Assembly: GCA_003281685.1 (NCBI GenBank)
Contig: QCBH01000002.1
Location: forward strand, 94,373-158,372
Direction of reading: 5' to 3'
DNA length: 64,000 nucleotides
DNA from: Prochlorococcus sp. AG-347-E23
Lineage (GTDB): Bacteria; Cyanobacteriota; Cyanobacteriia; PCC-6307; Cyanobiaceae
Part shown: positions 19,648 through 28,804 of the stretch, piece after piece
Layout of the letters: every line of letters begins with the position of its first letter
Numbering within the stretch: position 1 is the first letter of the stretch
Translations under genes and position numbers: made by a program
The notes under the pieces: model-generated
What the model saw: only the letters and a program-made list of their open reading frames with translations
Database searches by the model: none
What the model was told of the DNA's origin: nothing

Positions 19648-21468
19648 TTGAAAGGAATCGCAATAGGCCTATCTCATAAATCACAAGAAATTTTAAAAAG
19701 GCTTAAAAAAACAGAGTTTGTTAATGAAATTTATATTGCAGGCTCTTCAAAAGATGATGGAGCGGAAAATGAAGAGTTACAAGTAAAAAAGCCTAGAGAA
19801 ATCTTAATTCAAAAATGGCCTGAAGTAGATTTAATAATTTTCATAGGTTCAATAGGTGCATCAATACGCATAATAAATTCTTTTTTAACCTCTAAAAATC
19901 AAGACCCAGGGGTTATTGTCATAGATAATAAATGTTCCAAGATAGTACCTCTAGTTGGTTTACATCAGTCAAACACTAAAAATATCGCATTTCAAATTTC
20001 TAATTTATTTGGGTGCCAAATAATAGAAACTAGTAATTCAAATGATCAAAGCTTCTTAAATCTTGATTCATTTGGGGAAGCATGGGGGTGGAAAAGATCT
20101 GGTGAAATAAAGAACTGGTCAAATATAGTAATAAAACAAGCTAAGAATGAAAAAATATTTTGCAAACAATTATCTGGCATTAGTTTATGGAAAAATTCAA
20201 AATCAGGAGAGATTATTAATCAAATTGATGCAAAAGAAACAGAAAAACCAGATTCAACTTTTCATGTGAGTATATTCGAAAATCATGTCACAACTTGGCA
20301 CCCGCGAGTATTATGGATTGGCATAGGATGTGAGAGAAATACCTGCAAAGAATTAATAGCAAATTCTCTAAATAATTTTTTGAAGTCAAGAAATTTATCA
20401 CGACATTCAATAGCAGGATTTGCAACTGTTGATATTAAAAAAGATGAGGAAGGAATTTTAGAACTTGCTGAGGAAAATAACTTACCTATCAAATTTTTTA
20501 CTAAAGAAGATCTTTCAAAAATAATTGTTCCAAATCCTTCAATTGTTGTGCAAAAGCAAATTGGCACACCTTCTGTAGCAGAAGCATCTTGCTTACTGGC
20601 AGCAGGAGAAGAATCAAAATTACTAGAAGCAAAAAGAATCTTTAAAGGTAAAGATTTTCAAACAAGTAATTCTGGCGCGGTAACTATCGCTATAGCAGAA
20701 TCAAAAAATCAATATTATCCAACAAATGGGGAGATTCATATTATTGGAAGTGGTCCTGGAGATATCTCCTTCATAACCAATAATGCAAGAAAAGCACTTT
20801 CAAGATGCACTGTTTGGATTGGATATAAGATGTATTTAGATTTGATTAAACCCTTAAAAAGGAGTGACCAAGTTTTAGTTGAAAGTAAACTTACTGAGGA
20901 AAAGGAAAGATGCATTAAAGCAATTAAACTGGCTGAGGAAGGAATAAAAGTAGCTTTAATTTCTTCAGGTGAATCTGGATTTTATGGAATGGCTGGTTTA
21001 CTTTTGGAATTACTTCAAAAAATCAAAAAAGAATATAGACCTTACTTTGAAGTACATCCTGGTATAAGTAGTGTTCAATTAGCGGCTGCGTTGAGTGGAG
21101 CACCACTAACAAATGACTTTTGTTCAATTAGCTTGAGTGATAAGTTAACTCCATGGTCTTTAATAGAAAAAAGAATTCAAGGAGCTCTCCTAGGTGACTT
21201 TGTTATAGCTTTATTTAATCCTCAATCAATTGAAAGAAATTGGCAGTTAAAAAGTGTAATAGATCAATGCTTGAAATCTAGACCAAGTAATACTCCTGTT
21301 TTAATAGCTAGACAAGTAGGTAGAGAAAATCAATCAAAAAAATTTTTTACTTTAAACACTATTCCTATTAAAGAAATAGATATGTTGTCAATTATAATTA
21401 TTGGCAATTCTCAAACCACTTTAATAGATGATATTTTTATTACTCCAAGAGGATATTTACAACATTAA
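19648..21468 (+). CDS. cbiGH: Fused CbiG / precorrin-3B C17-methyltransferase (CbiH/CobJ)
   Basis: This bifunctional corrin enzyme works in the ring-contraction part of cobalamin synthesis. Residues about 1-345 are CbiG-like: the N-terminal GLSHKSQEILKRL region, IGSIGASIRIINSF, and the C-terminal IGIGCERNTCKELI and KQIGTPSVAEASCLLAAG motifs, which open the delta-lactone of cobalt-factor V. Residues about 365-606 are a SAM-dependent methyltransferase with the IIGSGPGDISFIT loop, SSGESGFYGMAG and HPGISSVQLAAAL of CbiH/CobJ. The fusion is common in marine cyanobacteria. It starts with TTG at 19648. A tandem CobO-like gene for the same pathway is at 53672. Confidence 0.93.
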   Translation: MKGIAIGLSHKSQEILKRLKKTEFVNEIYIAGSSKDDGAENEELQVKKPREILIQKWPEVDLIIFIGSIGASIRIINSFLTSKNQDPGVIVIDNKCSKIVPLVGLHQSNTKNIAFQISNLFGCQIIETSNSNDQSFLNLDSFGEAWGWKRSGEIKNWSNIVIKQAKNEKIFCKQLSGISLWKNSKSGEIINQIDAKETEKPDSTFHVSIFENHVTTWHPRVLWIGIGCERNTCKELIANSLNNFLKSRNLSRHSIAGFATVDIKKDEEGILELAEENNLPIKFFTKEDLSKIIVPNPSIVVQKQIGTPSVAEASCLLAAGEESKLLEAKRIFKGKDFQTSNSGAVTIAIAESKNQYYPTNGEIHIIGSGPGDISFITNNARKALSRCTVWIGYKMYLDLIKPLKRSDQVLVESKLTEEKERCIKAIKLAEEGIKVALISSGESGFYGMAGLLLELLQKIKKEYRPYFEVHPGISSVQLAAALSGAPLTNDFCSISLSDKLTPWSLIEKRIQGALLGDFVIALFNPQSIERNWQLKSVIDQCLKSRPSNTPVLIARQVGRENQSKKFFTLNTIPIKEIDMLSIIIIGNSQTTLIDDIFITPRGYLQH

Positions 21469-21560
21469 GTTTTAATAATAAAAAAATTATCCATAAATTT
21501 TTTTTCTTTGCTTTTTTTTAATAAGAATACTAGTCTTTTGTAAGGGATTAAGAAAATTCA

Positions 21561-22349
21561 TTGAAAACAGTTGGTTTAATTTTATTTGACATAGATGGTG
21601 TAATACGCAGCGTAGAAAATAGCTACAGACTTTCATTAAAAAAAACAGTCTACAAATTTTCAGGATGGGAACCAAGTTATATTGATATTGATAATGCCAA
21701 AAATGAAGGGATCTGGAATAATGACTGGGATTTAAGTTTAGAATTTATAAAAAGATTTAAAAAAAAAGGGAACTTAAACTTTAAATTACCTCAAAGAGAG
21801 AAAGTAGTTAAATGTTTTGAAGAATTTTACTTTGGAGGAGATCCAAATGAAGATAGTAAATATTGGTCTGGATTCATAACAAATGAGGAGTTATTAGTTG
21901 ATAAAAAGTTTTTTGACTTATTAGAAAAAAATGGAATAATTTGGGGTTTTGTGAGTGGTGCAGAGTCTGCCTCTGCAAAATTTGTTTTAGAAAAAAGACT
22001 TGGACTAAAATCACCTCCACTAATATCTATGGGAGATGCTCCAGACAAACCTGATCCTAAAGGTTTTATTAACTTATCCAAAAAACTTCTTGGAGATAAA
22101 CTTGGGTCATCAAATATTCCTATCGCATACGTAGGAGATACAATTGCAGATATAAATACAGTTAAGAACGCTAAAAAGGAAATACCATCTCAAAAATTTA
22201 TAAGTATTGGAATAGCTCCTCCTCATTTACATTCAAAGTCTCGATTAATTGAACGTCGTTCGTACGAAACAAATCTTAGAAATGGAGGTGCTGAATTGAT
22301 TATAAATTCTATTTATGACATTAAAAATATTAATCTTAACTTGTTTTAA
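21561..22349 (+). CDS. HAD-superfamily hydrolase (TIGR01548-like)
   Basis: This 262-residue member of the haloacid dehalogenase superfamily, subfamily IA type, has the nucleophile motif LILFDIDGVIRSVENSYR (DxD), a long helical cap, FVSGAESASAKFVL as motif II, and the PDKPDPKGF Lys and YVGDTIADIN Asp motifs III and IV. These proteins are usually phosphatases and this group is typical of cyanobacteria and plants. The substrate is unknown. It begins with TTG and lies 92 nt after the corrin gene on the same strand. The frame stays open for 34 further codons after the stop (see findings). Confidence 0.88.
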   Translation: MKTVGLILFDIDGVIRSVENSYRLSLKKTVYKFSGWEPSYIDIDNAKNEGIWNNDWDLSLEFIKRFKKKGNLNFKLPQREKVVKCFEEFYFGGDPNEDSKYWSGFITNEELLVDKKFFDLLEKNGIIWGFVSGAESASAKFVLEKRLGLKSPPLISMGDAPDKPDPKGFINLSKKLLGDKLGSSNIPIAYVGDTIADINTVKNAKKEIPSQKFISIGIAPPHLHSKSRLIERRSYETNLRNGGAELIINSIYDIKNINLNLF

Positions 22350-22545
22350 AAAAATTTTACAAACAAATATATTTTAATTAATTACGAAAAAGTAGGCTCA
22401 CGAAAAACAACTCTAAAGAAAATAGATGAACTAATTAAGAAATTATATGACAAGGAATAAAGAAATTTAAAAACCAAATTACCGACTAGAATCGCTTGGA
22501 AGAACTCTGAAATTGTTATTTAAATAAGTCTTATTTTATTTTTTT
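22350..22545. other. Gap with in-frame ORF remnant between HAD gene and sulfation cassette
   Basis: In this 196-nt gap the HAD frame, read past its TAA, stays open for 34 more codons and ends with LKKIDELIKKLYDKE. It has no ATG, GTG or TTG start of its own. At 22481-22501 lies ACCGACTAGAATCGCTTGGA, which resembles a sequence at the other side of the cassette (25614). No promoter is clear. Confidence 0.3.
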
Positions 22546-23520
22546 TTACTCAAGGTTTAAATCATTTAAATCAAAATACAAAGCCATTGCCTTTTCTTTC
22601 AACCCTTTATCAATTTTGCATGAAATATCTTTTTTTGATTCTCTAAATTCAAAATCATAAGGTTTCTCTAAATTCACTAATTTTTGAATTTGAAACCAAT
22701 AATCCTTATTTAAACAAAGTTTTTCATAAGATATAAAGTAAAGATTTTTCTTATTTCTCAAAGATTGTAAAGCTTCATTATAGGTAAGGTACCATTGTTC
22801 TATCCAATGGTTGATTTCTAAATAATTACGAAAGTTTAAATTTTGATTTTTTATTGGTGTGTAATGAGGACCAAATTCTGTATGCCCAATCCATTTCATA
22901 TACTTTGCTATGAACTTGTCGTTTTTGGATTCCTCAATAAATTTCATATGTTGAGTTAGCAAAGAATATGAATGCTGTATTGGTTCTCTAAAAGGAATAA
23001 GTATCTTTGATCGAGTAAAAATTGAGGAAATTACTTCGAACCTTTTTATATTTTGATTATTTTTACTAAGGTATCTTCTCTTCTTATACTTATGACAAAT
23101 ATTCCCTACATAAAACCTAAACTTTTCTTTTAATTCTTCATACTCTTCTTCAGCAAAAGTTTTCCAAAATACCTCCTCAAATGCTTCTGGTGAATCTGTA
23201 GAAACATTAATTCCATCTCCATGCGCTCTTTCTTTTAATTCAGGGTCCCCTCTTTTAGAAGAAATTTTAGACCAAAGATTAGGCGCGAGGACAAATGGCA
23301 TGTCAGCATAAGAAAGAGATGCAAAAACATTCGATTTATACATTGCATTTAGTAATATAGTTGTCCCTGCACGTGCAAGTCCAGTAATAAAAATATGGTC
23401 TCCAGTTTCATTTGATAAAGAGATATTATTATTTTCGAAATCGAAAGTTACTTCGCGCATAAATTGCGATGAAAGAGCAAATTTATGCAGCTTTTGTTCC
23501 AACCAAGAGTAATTATTCAT
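22546..23520 (-). CDS. Sulfotransferase-family protein (P-loop, PAPS type)
   Basis: The 324 residues have the two nucleotide-contact motifs of PAPS-dependent sulfotransferases: the 5'-phosphosulfate loop HIFITGLARAGTTILLNAMY near residue 42 and the 3'-phosphate loop RSKILIPFREPIQHSYSLL near residue 175, a position where RxP-type sequence is expected. It should transfer sulfate from PAPS in the cytoplasm to a sugar or other hydroxyl. The acceptor is unknown. It is the last gene of a four-gene minus-strand operon and overlaps the upstream gene by 4 bp (ATGA), so translation is coupled. Sulfation of an envelope glycan is the most natural guess. Confidence 0.85.
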   Translation of the reverse strand: MNNYSWLEQKLHKFALSSQFMREVTFDFENNNISLSNETGDHIFITGLARAGTTILLNAMYKSNVFASLSYADMPFVLAPNLWSKISSKRGDPELKERAHGDGINVSTDSPEAFEEVFWKTFAEEEYEELKEKFRFYVGNICHKYKKRRYLSKNNQNIKRFEVISSIFTRSKILIPFREPIQHSYSLLTQHMKFIEESKNDKFIAKYMKWIGHTEFGPHYTPIKNQNLNFRNYLEINHWIEQWYLTYNEALQSLRNKKNLYFISYEKLCLNKDYWFQIQKLVNLEKPYDFEFRESKKDISCKIDKGLKEKAMALYFDLNDLNLE

Positions 23521-23873
23521 TTAAAAATTAGTTTTCTAATATAGGCACAACTAAAAGCAATAAATATAGATTCGATTATTCCATTCCAAGACAAAGTGAA
23601 ATCAAGAAAGCCACTAAAGAAGTTATCTGCCATAACAAAAATAAAAATAATCAAGCATAGGATTAAAAGCATTTGCAGTGAATATTTCATCATCTGCAAT
23701 GAATATTTGGGAATAATATTTTCTTTCCACTGATCGCTAATATTTTTATTGAATATGATATGTATTGCTTTCTTGCTTAATTTAATTATCGCATTAATTA
23801 AACCAATATAATTTGACCGAATAAAAACTTCAATTGACAAGAAGCAAAGAACAAAAAGAATAAGATGATTCAA
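23517..23873 (-). CDS. Small integral membrane protein, sulfation cassette
   Basis: This 118-residue protein matches no family I recognise. Three hydrophobic segments are visible, at about residues 2-20, 65-85 and 93-115 (MLLILCLIIFIFVMADNFFS is the middle one), separated by a basic loop with NKNISDQWKENIIPKY. It overlaps its upstream neighbour by 4 bp and its downstream sulfotransferase by 4 bp, so all three are translated together. It may be a membrane partner or anchor for the sulfotransferase. Confidence 0.7.
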   Translation of the reverse strand: MNHLILFVLCFLSIEVFIRSNYIGLINAIIKLSKKAIHIIFNKNISDQWKENIIPKYSLQMMKYSLQMLLILCLIIFIFVMADNFFSGFLDFTLSWNGIIESIFIAFSCAYIRKLIFK

Positions 23874-24085
23874 GATCTTCTATCATTATTTTTTTTTGAT
23901 AACATTTTTTTCTTCATTTTTTTATTTTTAAAAGCACGTTTGATTGGATAATATAAAATGCCCCATAAACCTAAAAAGAATGCTGCAACGATTCCAAAAA
24001 TTGCAGCAATTACGCCGCCTCCCATCCCTGGACCTATATATGCAAATAATGGAGATAAAATAGAAAACATTATAAAAGTAAGCAT
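23870..24085 (-). CDS. Small membrane protein with YIGPGMGGG motif, sulfation cassette
   Basis: The protein is 71 residues with a first hydrophobic stretch, the motif FAYIGPGMGGGVIAAIFGIV, a second membrane helix, and a strongly basic tail (KRAFKNKKMKKKM). A YxGPGxG motif next to a membrane helix occurs in small proteins and in N-termini of some alkaline-phosphatase-like or sulfatase-like membrane proteins. I use that only as a resemblance. Its start is 4 nt after the arylsulfotransferase-like stop and its end overlaps the next gene by 4 bp. Confidence 0.7.
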   Translation of the reverse strand: MLTFIMFSILSPLFAYIGPGMGGGVIAAIFGIVAAFFLGLWGILYYPIKRAFKNKKMKKKMLSKKNNDRRS

Positions 24086-24089
24086 AGAG

Positions 24090-25484
24090 TCAATTATTGC
24101 ATTTACTTCTTGATTTTAGGAAGTCTTTTACAATCTTAATATCTTGATCAAGGTATAGTATTCTTGACCAATTAACATCATAAACATTACCATTATCAGC
24201 ACGATTAACATGTCCCCATCTTAAAGAACCATCTGAGTTAAAATAAAGTGTTCTCCCAAAATCAGTCTCTTCTGTAAAAAGATCCCCATTCGGAAGAATT
24301 TGACTTCTACCTCCTGTTATTGTCCTTACATCATTTTTAATTAAATGATCTTTTAGGTAAGAAGAGTATTGATTCTTCTTGAAATCGTAAACTATCACTT
24401 CGTTATGTCCATCCACAACACCACCACTTACAAAATCCTTTGCATTATTGTTAAAAATTGATATTTTATGTTCATTTAAAATATCTACATCATGTTGATG
24501 AAAAAATGGACCTGTTCCTTTCCATATAATTTTATTTGTTGAGGGTCTATACAATAAGACCATTGATAAATGTCTCATAGACAAAAAGACATCTCCTTTC
24601 TTCCAATAATCTCCATCAAAGTCTACTGGTTGAATATCATTTAAGTGTATTGGATCTTGAGTAAATCTAATATCTCCTCTAGCAAACAAAAGATATTCGA
24701 GACCATTATCAATTAAGATTTGAGAAACAGACTTTTCAAAAAGGATTTCTCCATCAGGAGATAATTTAACAATTCCATCATCAAAATATGCTAAAGGTTC
24801 TACTGGATTATTTCTACCCACTTTTACAACAGGAAGAGATTGTGGGTACATTTTTGAAGGAACCCAAATGTTCCCATCAATATCTGTTTCTAAAGAGTGA
24901 TGAAAGAAGTCATGTTGATTTTGAAAAATCAAATTAGAGCAAGAATCAATTTTTCTTAAAGGACTGGAAATAAAAAGTAATCCTCCATCTTTAGTAAGTT
25001 TTGGATGCGTTAACAATGTCCTAAAATTATTAAAATCTCTTGTGATGAATTTAAATTCATCAACCTTTTCTATCAATTTGTTTAATCCATCGATATCAGG
25101 ATTCCAAGTATGCAAAACTTGGAAGTTAGTTAAATCGACAAGTTCTACTATTCCTTCTTCTAAGTCTCCGTCATATCTTGATAGAAGCAGATAAGATTCA
25201 TTTAAATTAGGTTTACCATTAAATCCATCCTGTTTATAAAAATATCTATCCTCTTGCCAAGGATAATCAATTCTTAAGGGATTTGTTTTTAGGAGCGAAA
25301 TTAGAAATTGCTCGGGAATTCTTGCGAGTGATAAAGCTGGTTTAGTGATGAAAGATATATCTACTATGCCTGATTTAGTTTTTCCCTCTAATTCTTGCCT
25401 TACTAAAACACCAAAAGAAAGAGCAAATGGAGCTCCTAAAAAGATTACTAAATAAAGAATCCATATTTCAACTTTTTTGAACAT
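24090..25484 (-). CDS. Arylsulfotransferase (ASST)-like protein, membrane-anchored
   Basis: A 464-residue protein with an N-terminal membrane helix (about residues 8-28) and a beta-propeller-like body resembling ASST-type enzymes: HHSLETDIDGNIWVPS, LNDIQPVDFDGDYWKKGD, VFLSMRHLSMVLLY, and WKGTGPFFHQHDVDILNEH with the His-rich motif and following NNNAKDF. ASSTs move sulfate between phenolic esters without PAPS, through a sulfohistidine, outside the cytoplasmic membrane. Activity here is inferred from resemblance and the histidines, and a non-enzymatic role is possible. It is the first gene of the cassette, about 264 nt from tRNA-Ser. Confidence 0.75.
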   Translation of the reverse strand: MFKKVEIWILYLVIFLGAPFALSFGVLVRQELEGKTKSGIVDISFITKPALSLARIPEQFLISLLKTNPLRIDYPWQEDRYFYKQDGFNGKPNLNESYLLLSRYDGDLEEGIVELVDLTNFQVLHTWNPDIDGLNKLIEKVDEFKFITRDFNNFRTLLTHPKLTKDGGLLFISSPLRKIDSCSNLIFQNQHDFFHHSLETDIDGNIWVPSKMYPQSLPVVKVGRNNPVEPLAYFDDGIVKLSPDGEILFEKSVSQILIDNGLEYLLFARGDIRFTQDPIHLNDIQPVDFDGDYWKKGDVFLSMRHLSMVLLYRPSTNKIIWKGTGPFFHQHDVDILNEHKISIFNNNAKDFVSGGVVDGHNEVIVYDFKKNQYSSYLKDHLIKNDVRTITGGRSQILPNGDLFTEETDFGRTLYFNSDGSLRWGHVNRADNGNVYDVNWSRILYLDQDIKIVKDFLKSRSKCNN

Positions 25485-25748
25485 TTGAACTTCTCAAATT
25501 TTTTTCTTAAATTCTACCAATTATCCCTAATCTATACCTCTACTAATGAAGAATTACGTTTATTATTAATGCTAAAGAGTTCATTTACACTAATTGAGAG
25601 CTTAATAATATTCACCGCCAAAATCGCTTAGAACGATTTATCTGACAAAGTTATCCCTATCCAACTTTTTTGCTCTAAATATACAATTTACCAACCATTG
25701 GTTAATTTACTTTTGAATTCTTTTAAACATCCACTAACTGAATAATAA
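25485..25748. promoter_or_regulatory. Leader region of the sulfation cassette
   Basis: This 264-nt gap between the cassette and tRNA-Ser should hold the cassette promoter. A 6-bp hairpin AAATCG-CTTAGAA-CGATTT lies at 25621-25639 and overlaps the sequence that resembles 22481-22501. No clear -35/-10 pair could be chosen. Confidence 0.35.
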
Positions 25749-25837
25749 CGGAGAGGGAGGGATTCGAACCCTCGACAAAAGTTACCTCCTGTAACTCCTT
25801 AGCAGGGAGCCGCTTTCAACCACTCAGCCACCTCTCC
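25749..25837 (-). tRNA. trnS-GCU: tRNA-Ser (anticodon GCU)
   Basis: On the minus strand GGAGAGGTGGCTGAGTGG opens a class II tRNA with acceptor arms GGAGAGG/CCTCTCC and discriminator G. The anticodon loop CTGCTAA gives GCU, a long variable arm follows, and the T arm is GAGGGTTCGAATCCCTC. The 3' CCA is not encoded. Length is 89 nt. It lies between alr and the sulfation cassette, and tRNA genes are common landing sites for acquired DNA. Confidence 0.96.
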
Positions 25838-25898
25838 AGTTCTTATACATTATCAATTTTTTTGCAAACATTCAAAATTTTTTATTTAATCGAAATGT

Positions 25899-27098
25899 CT
25901 AATCAACTTGAACTCTCGGTAATCTATTTTTAAAAGAACAAAGAATTTCCCACGGGATAGTATTAGATTTTCTTGCCCATTCAAGTGGAGAAATTGTTTT
26001 GTCCCCGTCAGATCCTAGTAATACCATCGTACTCCCAATTCTTATTTCATTTGAACCTGTTATGTCCAGCATCATTTGATCCATAGTTATGGATCCAACT
26101 TGGGGATAAAGTTTATTATTGTGTATAGCATTTATCTTGCCTGAAAGATTTCTTGGAACTCCATCAGCGTAACCAATACTTAATACAGCTATTTTGGTTT
26201 TTCTGCTACTTACAAACTTTCCTCCATAACTTACACTTACACCAGAATCAATAACTCTAATAAAAGCTACCTTAACTTTCAAAAATAAAGCTGGTTTCAG
26301 TGATAAATTTTTACCCATTTTGGCTAAAGGACTATATCCATACATAGAAAGCCCAATACGAACCATGTGAAAATGAAAATCTTTATTAAGAAGCATTCCC
26401 GCAGAATTAGCCAAATGAATTTTAATTTCATTATTTGTATCAAGATTAATTTGCTTTAATAATTCATTAAACTTCTGTCTTTGTATTTGTGTAATACTTT
26501 TGGGATCTAATGCGTTATTTTCATCTGCAGAAGATAAATGACTATATATTCCTTCTATTGAAATGTTCTCAAAAGATTTTATTTTCTCAAATTGCTCAAC
26601 AAATTTATTAGATTCAAATCCCAATCTTGACATTCCCGTATCAACCTTAAGGTGTAAAGAAAATTTTAATCCAAAGTGCTTCCCAATATTATTGCAAATT
26701 AAACATTCTCTTATACTACTGATAGTTGGCATAAGATCATGTTTAAAAGAACTAATAAGATCCCTTTTCGTATAAAGATTTCCAAGAATAAGAATTGGTT
26801 TTTTAACTCCAGAAGAACGAAGCTTAATTCCTTCATTTAATGTCGCAACTCCTAATTGAGAAGCCCCACCTTTGATAGCATACTCTGATACTAATTTTGC
26901 ATCATGTCCATATCCATCAGCTTTAACGACTGCCATAAATTGACAATTTTTACTTATTTTTGATCTTAACTTTCTCACGTTTGTTTCTATTGCTTCACTT
27001 TTTACTTCAATCCATGCTCTTTGTTTTAGATCTATATCTTTTTCAAAAGTTGGATATTCATCAAAATTAAATGCCTGATTTGTTTGCTCAATTTGCAT
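25899..27098 (-). CDS. alr: Alanine racemase
   Basis: This PLP enzyme interconverts L- and D-alanine for peptidoglycan. The 399 residues contain the PLP lysine K59 in MAVVKADGYGHDA, the catalytic tyrosine region VSYGGKFVSSRKT near residue 270, and the C-terminal QVGSITMDQMMLDI segment. About 27 extra residues precede the usual start of the barrel domain (RAWIEVKSEAIETN), so a slightly shorter start cannot be excluded. It is divergent from the HNH nuclease, with 68 nt between its start and the corrected HNH start. Confidence 0.95.
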   Translation of the reverse strand: MQIEQTNQAFNFDEYPTFEKDIDLKQRAWIEVKSEAIETNVRKLRSKISKNCQFMAVVKADGYGHDAKLVSEYAIKGGASQLGVATLNEGIKLRSSGVKKPILILGNLYTKRDLISSFKHDLMPTISSIRECLICNNIGKHFGLKFSLHLKVDTGMSRLGFESNKFVEQFEKIKSFENISIEGIYSHLSSADENNALDPKSITQIQRQKFNELLKQINLDTNNEIKIHLANSAGMLLNKDFHFHMVRIGLSMYGYSPLAKMGKNLSLKPALFLKVKVAFIRVIDSGVSVSYGGKFVSSRKTKIAVLSIGYADGVPRNLSGKINAIHNNKLYPQVGSITMDQMMLDITGSNEIRIGSTMVLLGSDGDKTISPLEWARKSNTIPWEILCSFKNRLPRVQVD

Positions 27099-27166
27099 TA
27101 ACTTTGCACAATTATATGCGCTTATTGAAATATACAGTTAGCATGACATGTAAATTGTATTTTGGC

Positions 27167-27673
27167 ATGGGCCAGACTCTCGTTTTAAATGCATCTTATG
27201 AACCTTTAAACATCACTTCTTGGCGAAGAGCTGTAATTTTAATGATCAAAGGTAAAGCAGAGAGCTTAGAGGAAGATAAATCATATTCAATACATTGCGG
27301 TAGAAAATTACCGACAGTTATAAGATTGCGTTACTACGTAAAGGTCCCTTTTAGAGAGGTTTCTTTAACGAGAAAAAATATCCTTCTAAGAGATAATAAT
27401 TCCTGCCAGTACTGCAACTATAGAGGTAGTGATTTATCAATTGATCATGTTCTACCGAGAAGCAGAGGTGGAACCGACAATTGGGAAAATGTTACTACAG
27501 CATGTCTCAGATGTAATGTTCAAAAAGGCAACCGAACCCCAGAAGAAGCAAATATGCCTTTAAAACGCAAACCTTATCGTCCACTAAGTAATCTCAATTT
27601 CGAGGCAACAAGACAAATTGATTCTGGCAGACATAAAGAATGGAGTAAATACGTAATAGGGATTGCAATCTAA
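27167..27673 (+). CDS. HNH endonuclease family protein
   Basis: The protein has 168 residues from the ATG at 27167, which begins MGQTLVLNASYEPLNITSWR, the conserved start of this cyanobacterial HNH family. The track start at 27071 would overlap alr and add 32 non-conserved residues. The nuclease core is CQYCNYRGSDLSIDHVLPRS, then GGTDNWENVTTACLRC, giving a zinc pair of CxxC motifs around the HNH. The cellular substrate is unknown, though close relatives are widespread single-copy cyanobacterial genes rather than restriction systems. It converges with prfA. Confidence 0.9.
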   Translation: MGQTLVLNASYEPLNITSWRRAVILMIKGKAESLEEDKSYSIHCGRKLPTVIRLRYYVKVPFREVSLTRKNILLRDNNSCQYCNYRGSDLSIDHVLPRSRGGTDNWENVTTACLRCNVQKGNRTPEEANMPLKRKPYRPLSNLNFEATRQIDSGRHKEWSKYVIGIAI

Positions 27674-27681
27674 TAAAAATC

Positions 27682-28776
27682 TTAATTTACTTCGTTATTA
27701 AAGTCTTCCATCATTCTTTTTTGTTCTTGCGCTATGCATGCGTTTATCACTTCATCCAATTGACCAGCAAGAATTGGCTCAAGTGAAAAATTGGAACTTA
27801 ATCTATGATCAGTTGTCCTGTTATCTTTAAAATTATAAGTTCTAATTTTTTCACTTCTATCCCCTGTTCCAACTTGAGAAAGCCTTTGTGATCTCTCTTT
27901 TGCATTAGCTTCTTTTAATTGAATTTCATATAATTTAGCTCTTAAAATTTCCATTGCTCGTTCGCGATTTTGCAATTGTGATCTCTCTTGAGTACAAAAA
28001 ACTCTTATTCCTGTAGGCTTGTGAAGAAGATCAATAGCTGTCTCTACCTTATTAACATTTTGTCCCCCTGCTCCTCCAGATCTTGCTGTACCAACTTCTA
28101 GATCGGTTGGATCAATCTTTACCTCAACAGGATCAGCCTCAGGCATGACAGCCACTGTGGCAGTTGAGGTGTGAACCCTACCTTGAGATTCAGTTGCTGG
28201 AACTCTTTGGACTCTATGTACACCAGCCTCAAATTTAAGTTGACTATATACAGAATCTCCCTTAACGGAGATAACTAACTCCTTAAATCCTCCCATATCC
28301 GACTCGGAAGCACTAACAGGTTTTACAGACCATCCAATCTTTTGTCCATATCTTTCGTACATTCTTGCTAAATCACCCGCCCAAATACAAGCCTCATTAC
28401 CACCAGCACCGGCTCTTATTTCTAACATTACACTTCTCTCATCTCTTGGATCTTTTGGCAATAAAGCGATTGTGGTTTTTTGAATCAGTTCATTCTTACA
28501 TTTCTCTAAAGTTATTAACTCCTCATTAATCAAGGATTCCATTTCTTTATCATTTCTATTTTCTTTTAGTAGATTTTTTGAATCTTCGATTTCTTTATCT
28601 GTATCAAGCAACTTATTAAAATCAACAACCAAAGGTTCCAATTTTGACCTTTCTCTTGCTATTGCTTCCAATTTTTTTGGGTCATTAGCTATATCAGGGT
28701 CTGCAAGCTGTACTTCCAAATTTTCAAAACTTTCTGCAGCAGTTTTCAACCTTGCAATTAATGTTGAGTATTCCAA
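27682..28776 (-). CDS. prfA: Peptide chain release factor 1
   Basis: RF1 recognises UAA and UAG stop codons and triggers peptide release. The 364 residues have the PAT tripeptide region in [16 protein letters not shown] and the GGQ catalytic loop in [15 protein letters not shown], both intact. There is no programmed frameshift, which is a feature of prfB instead. It is the last gene of the long minus-strand ribosomal run, 28 nt after rpmE. Confidence 0.97.
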   Translation of the reverse strand: MEYSTLIARLKTAAESFENLEVQLADPDIANDPKKLEAIARERSKLEPLVVDFNKLLDTDKEIEDSKNLLKENRNDKEMESLINEELITLEKCKNELIQKTTIALLPKDPRDERSVMLEIRAGAGGNEACIWAGDLARMYERYGQKIGWSVKPVSASESDMGGFKELVISVKGDSVYSQLKFEAGVHRVQRVPATESQGRVHTSTATVAVMPEADPVEVKIDPTDLEVGTARSGGAGGQNVNKVETAIDLLHKPTGIRVFCTQERSQLQNRERAMEILRAKLYEIQLKEANAKERSQRLSQVGTGDRSEKIRTYNFKDNRTTDHRLSSNFSLEPILAGQLDEVINACIAQEQKRMMEDFNNEVN

Positions 28777-28804
28777 TTGAAATTATGCTTAATTTTTGAA
28801 AATT

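Noticed and set aside
27071-27166. Longer HNH start of the ORF track
   Set aside because: It overlaps alr by 28 bp and adds non-conserved residues before the family start MGQTLVLNA.
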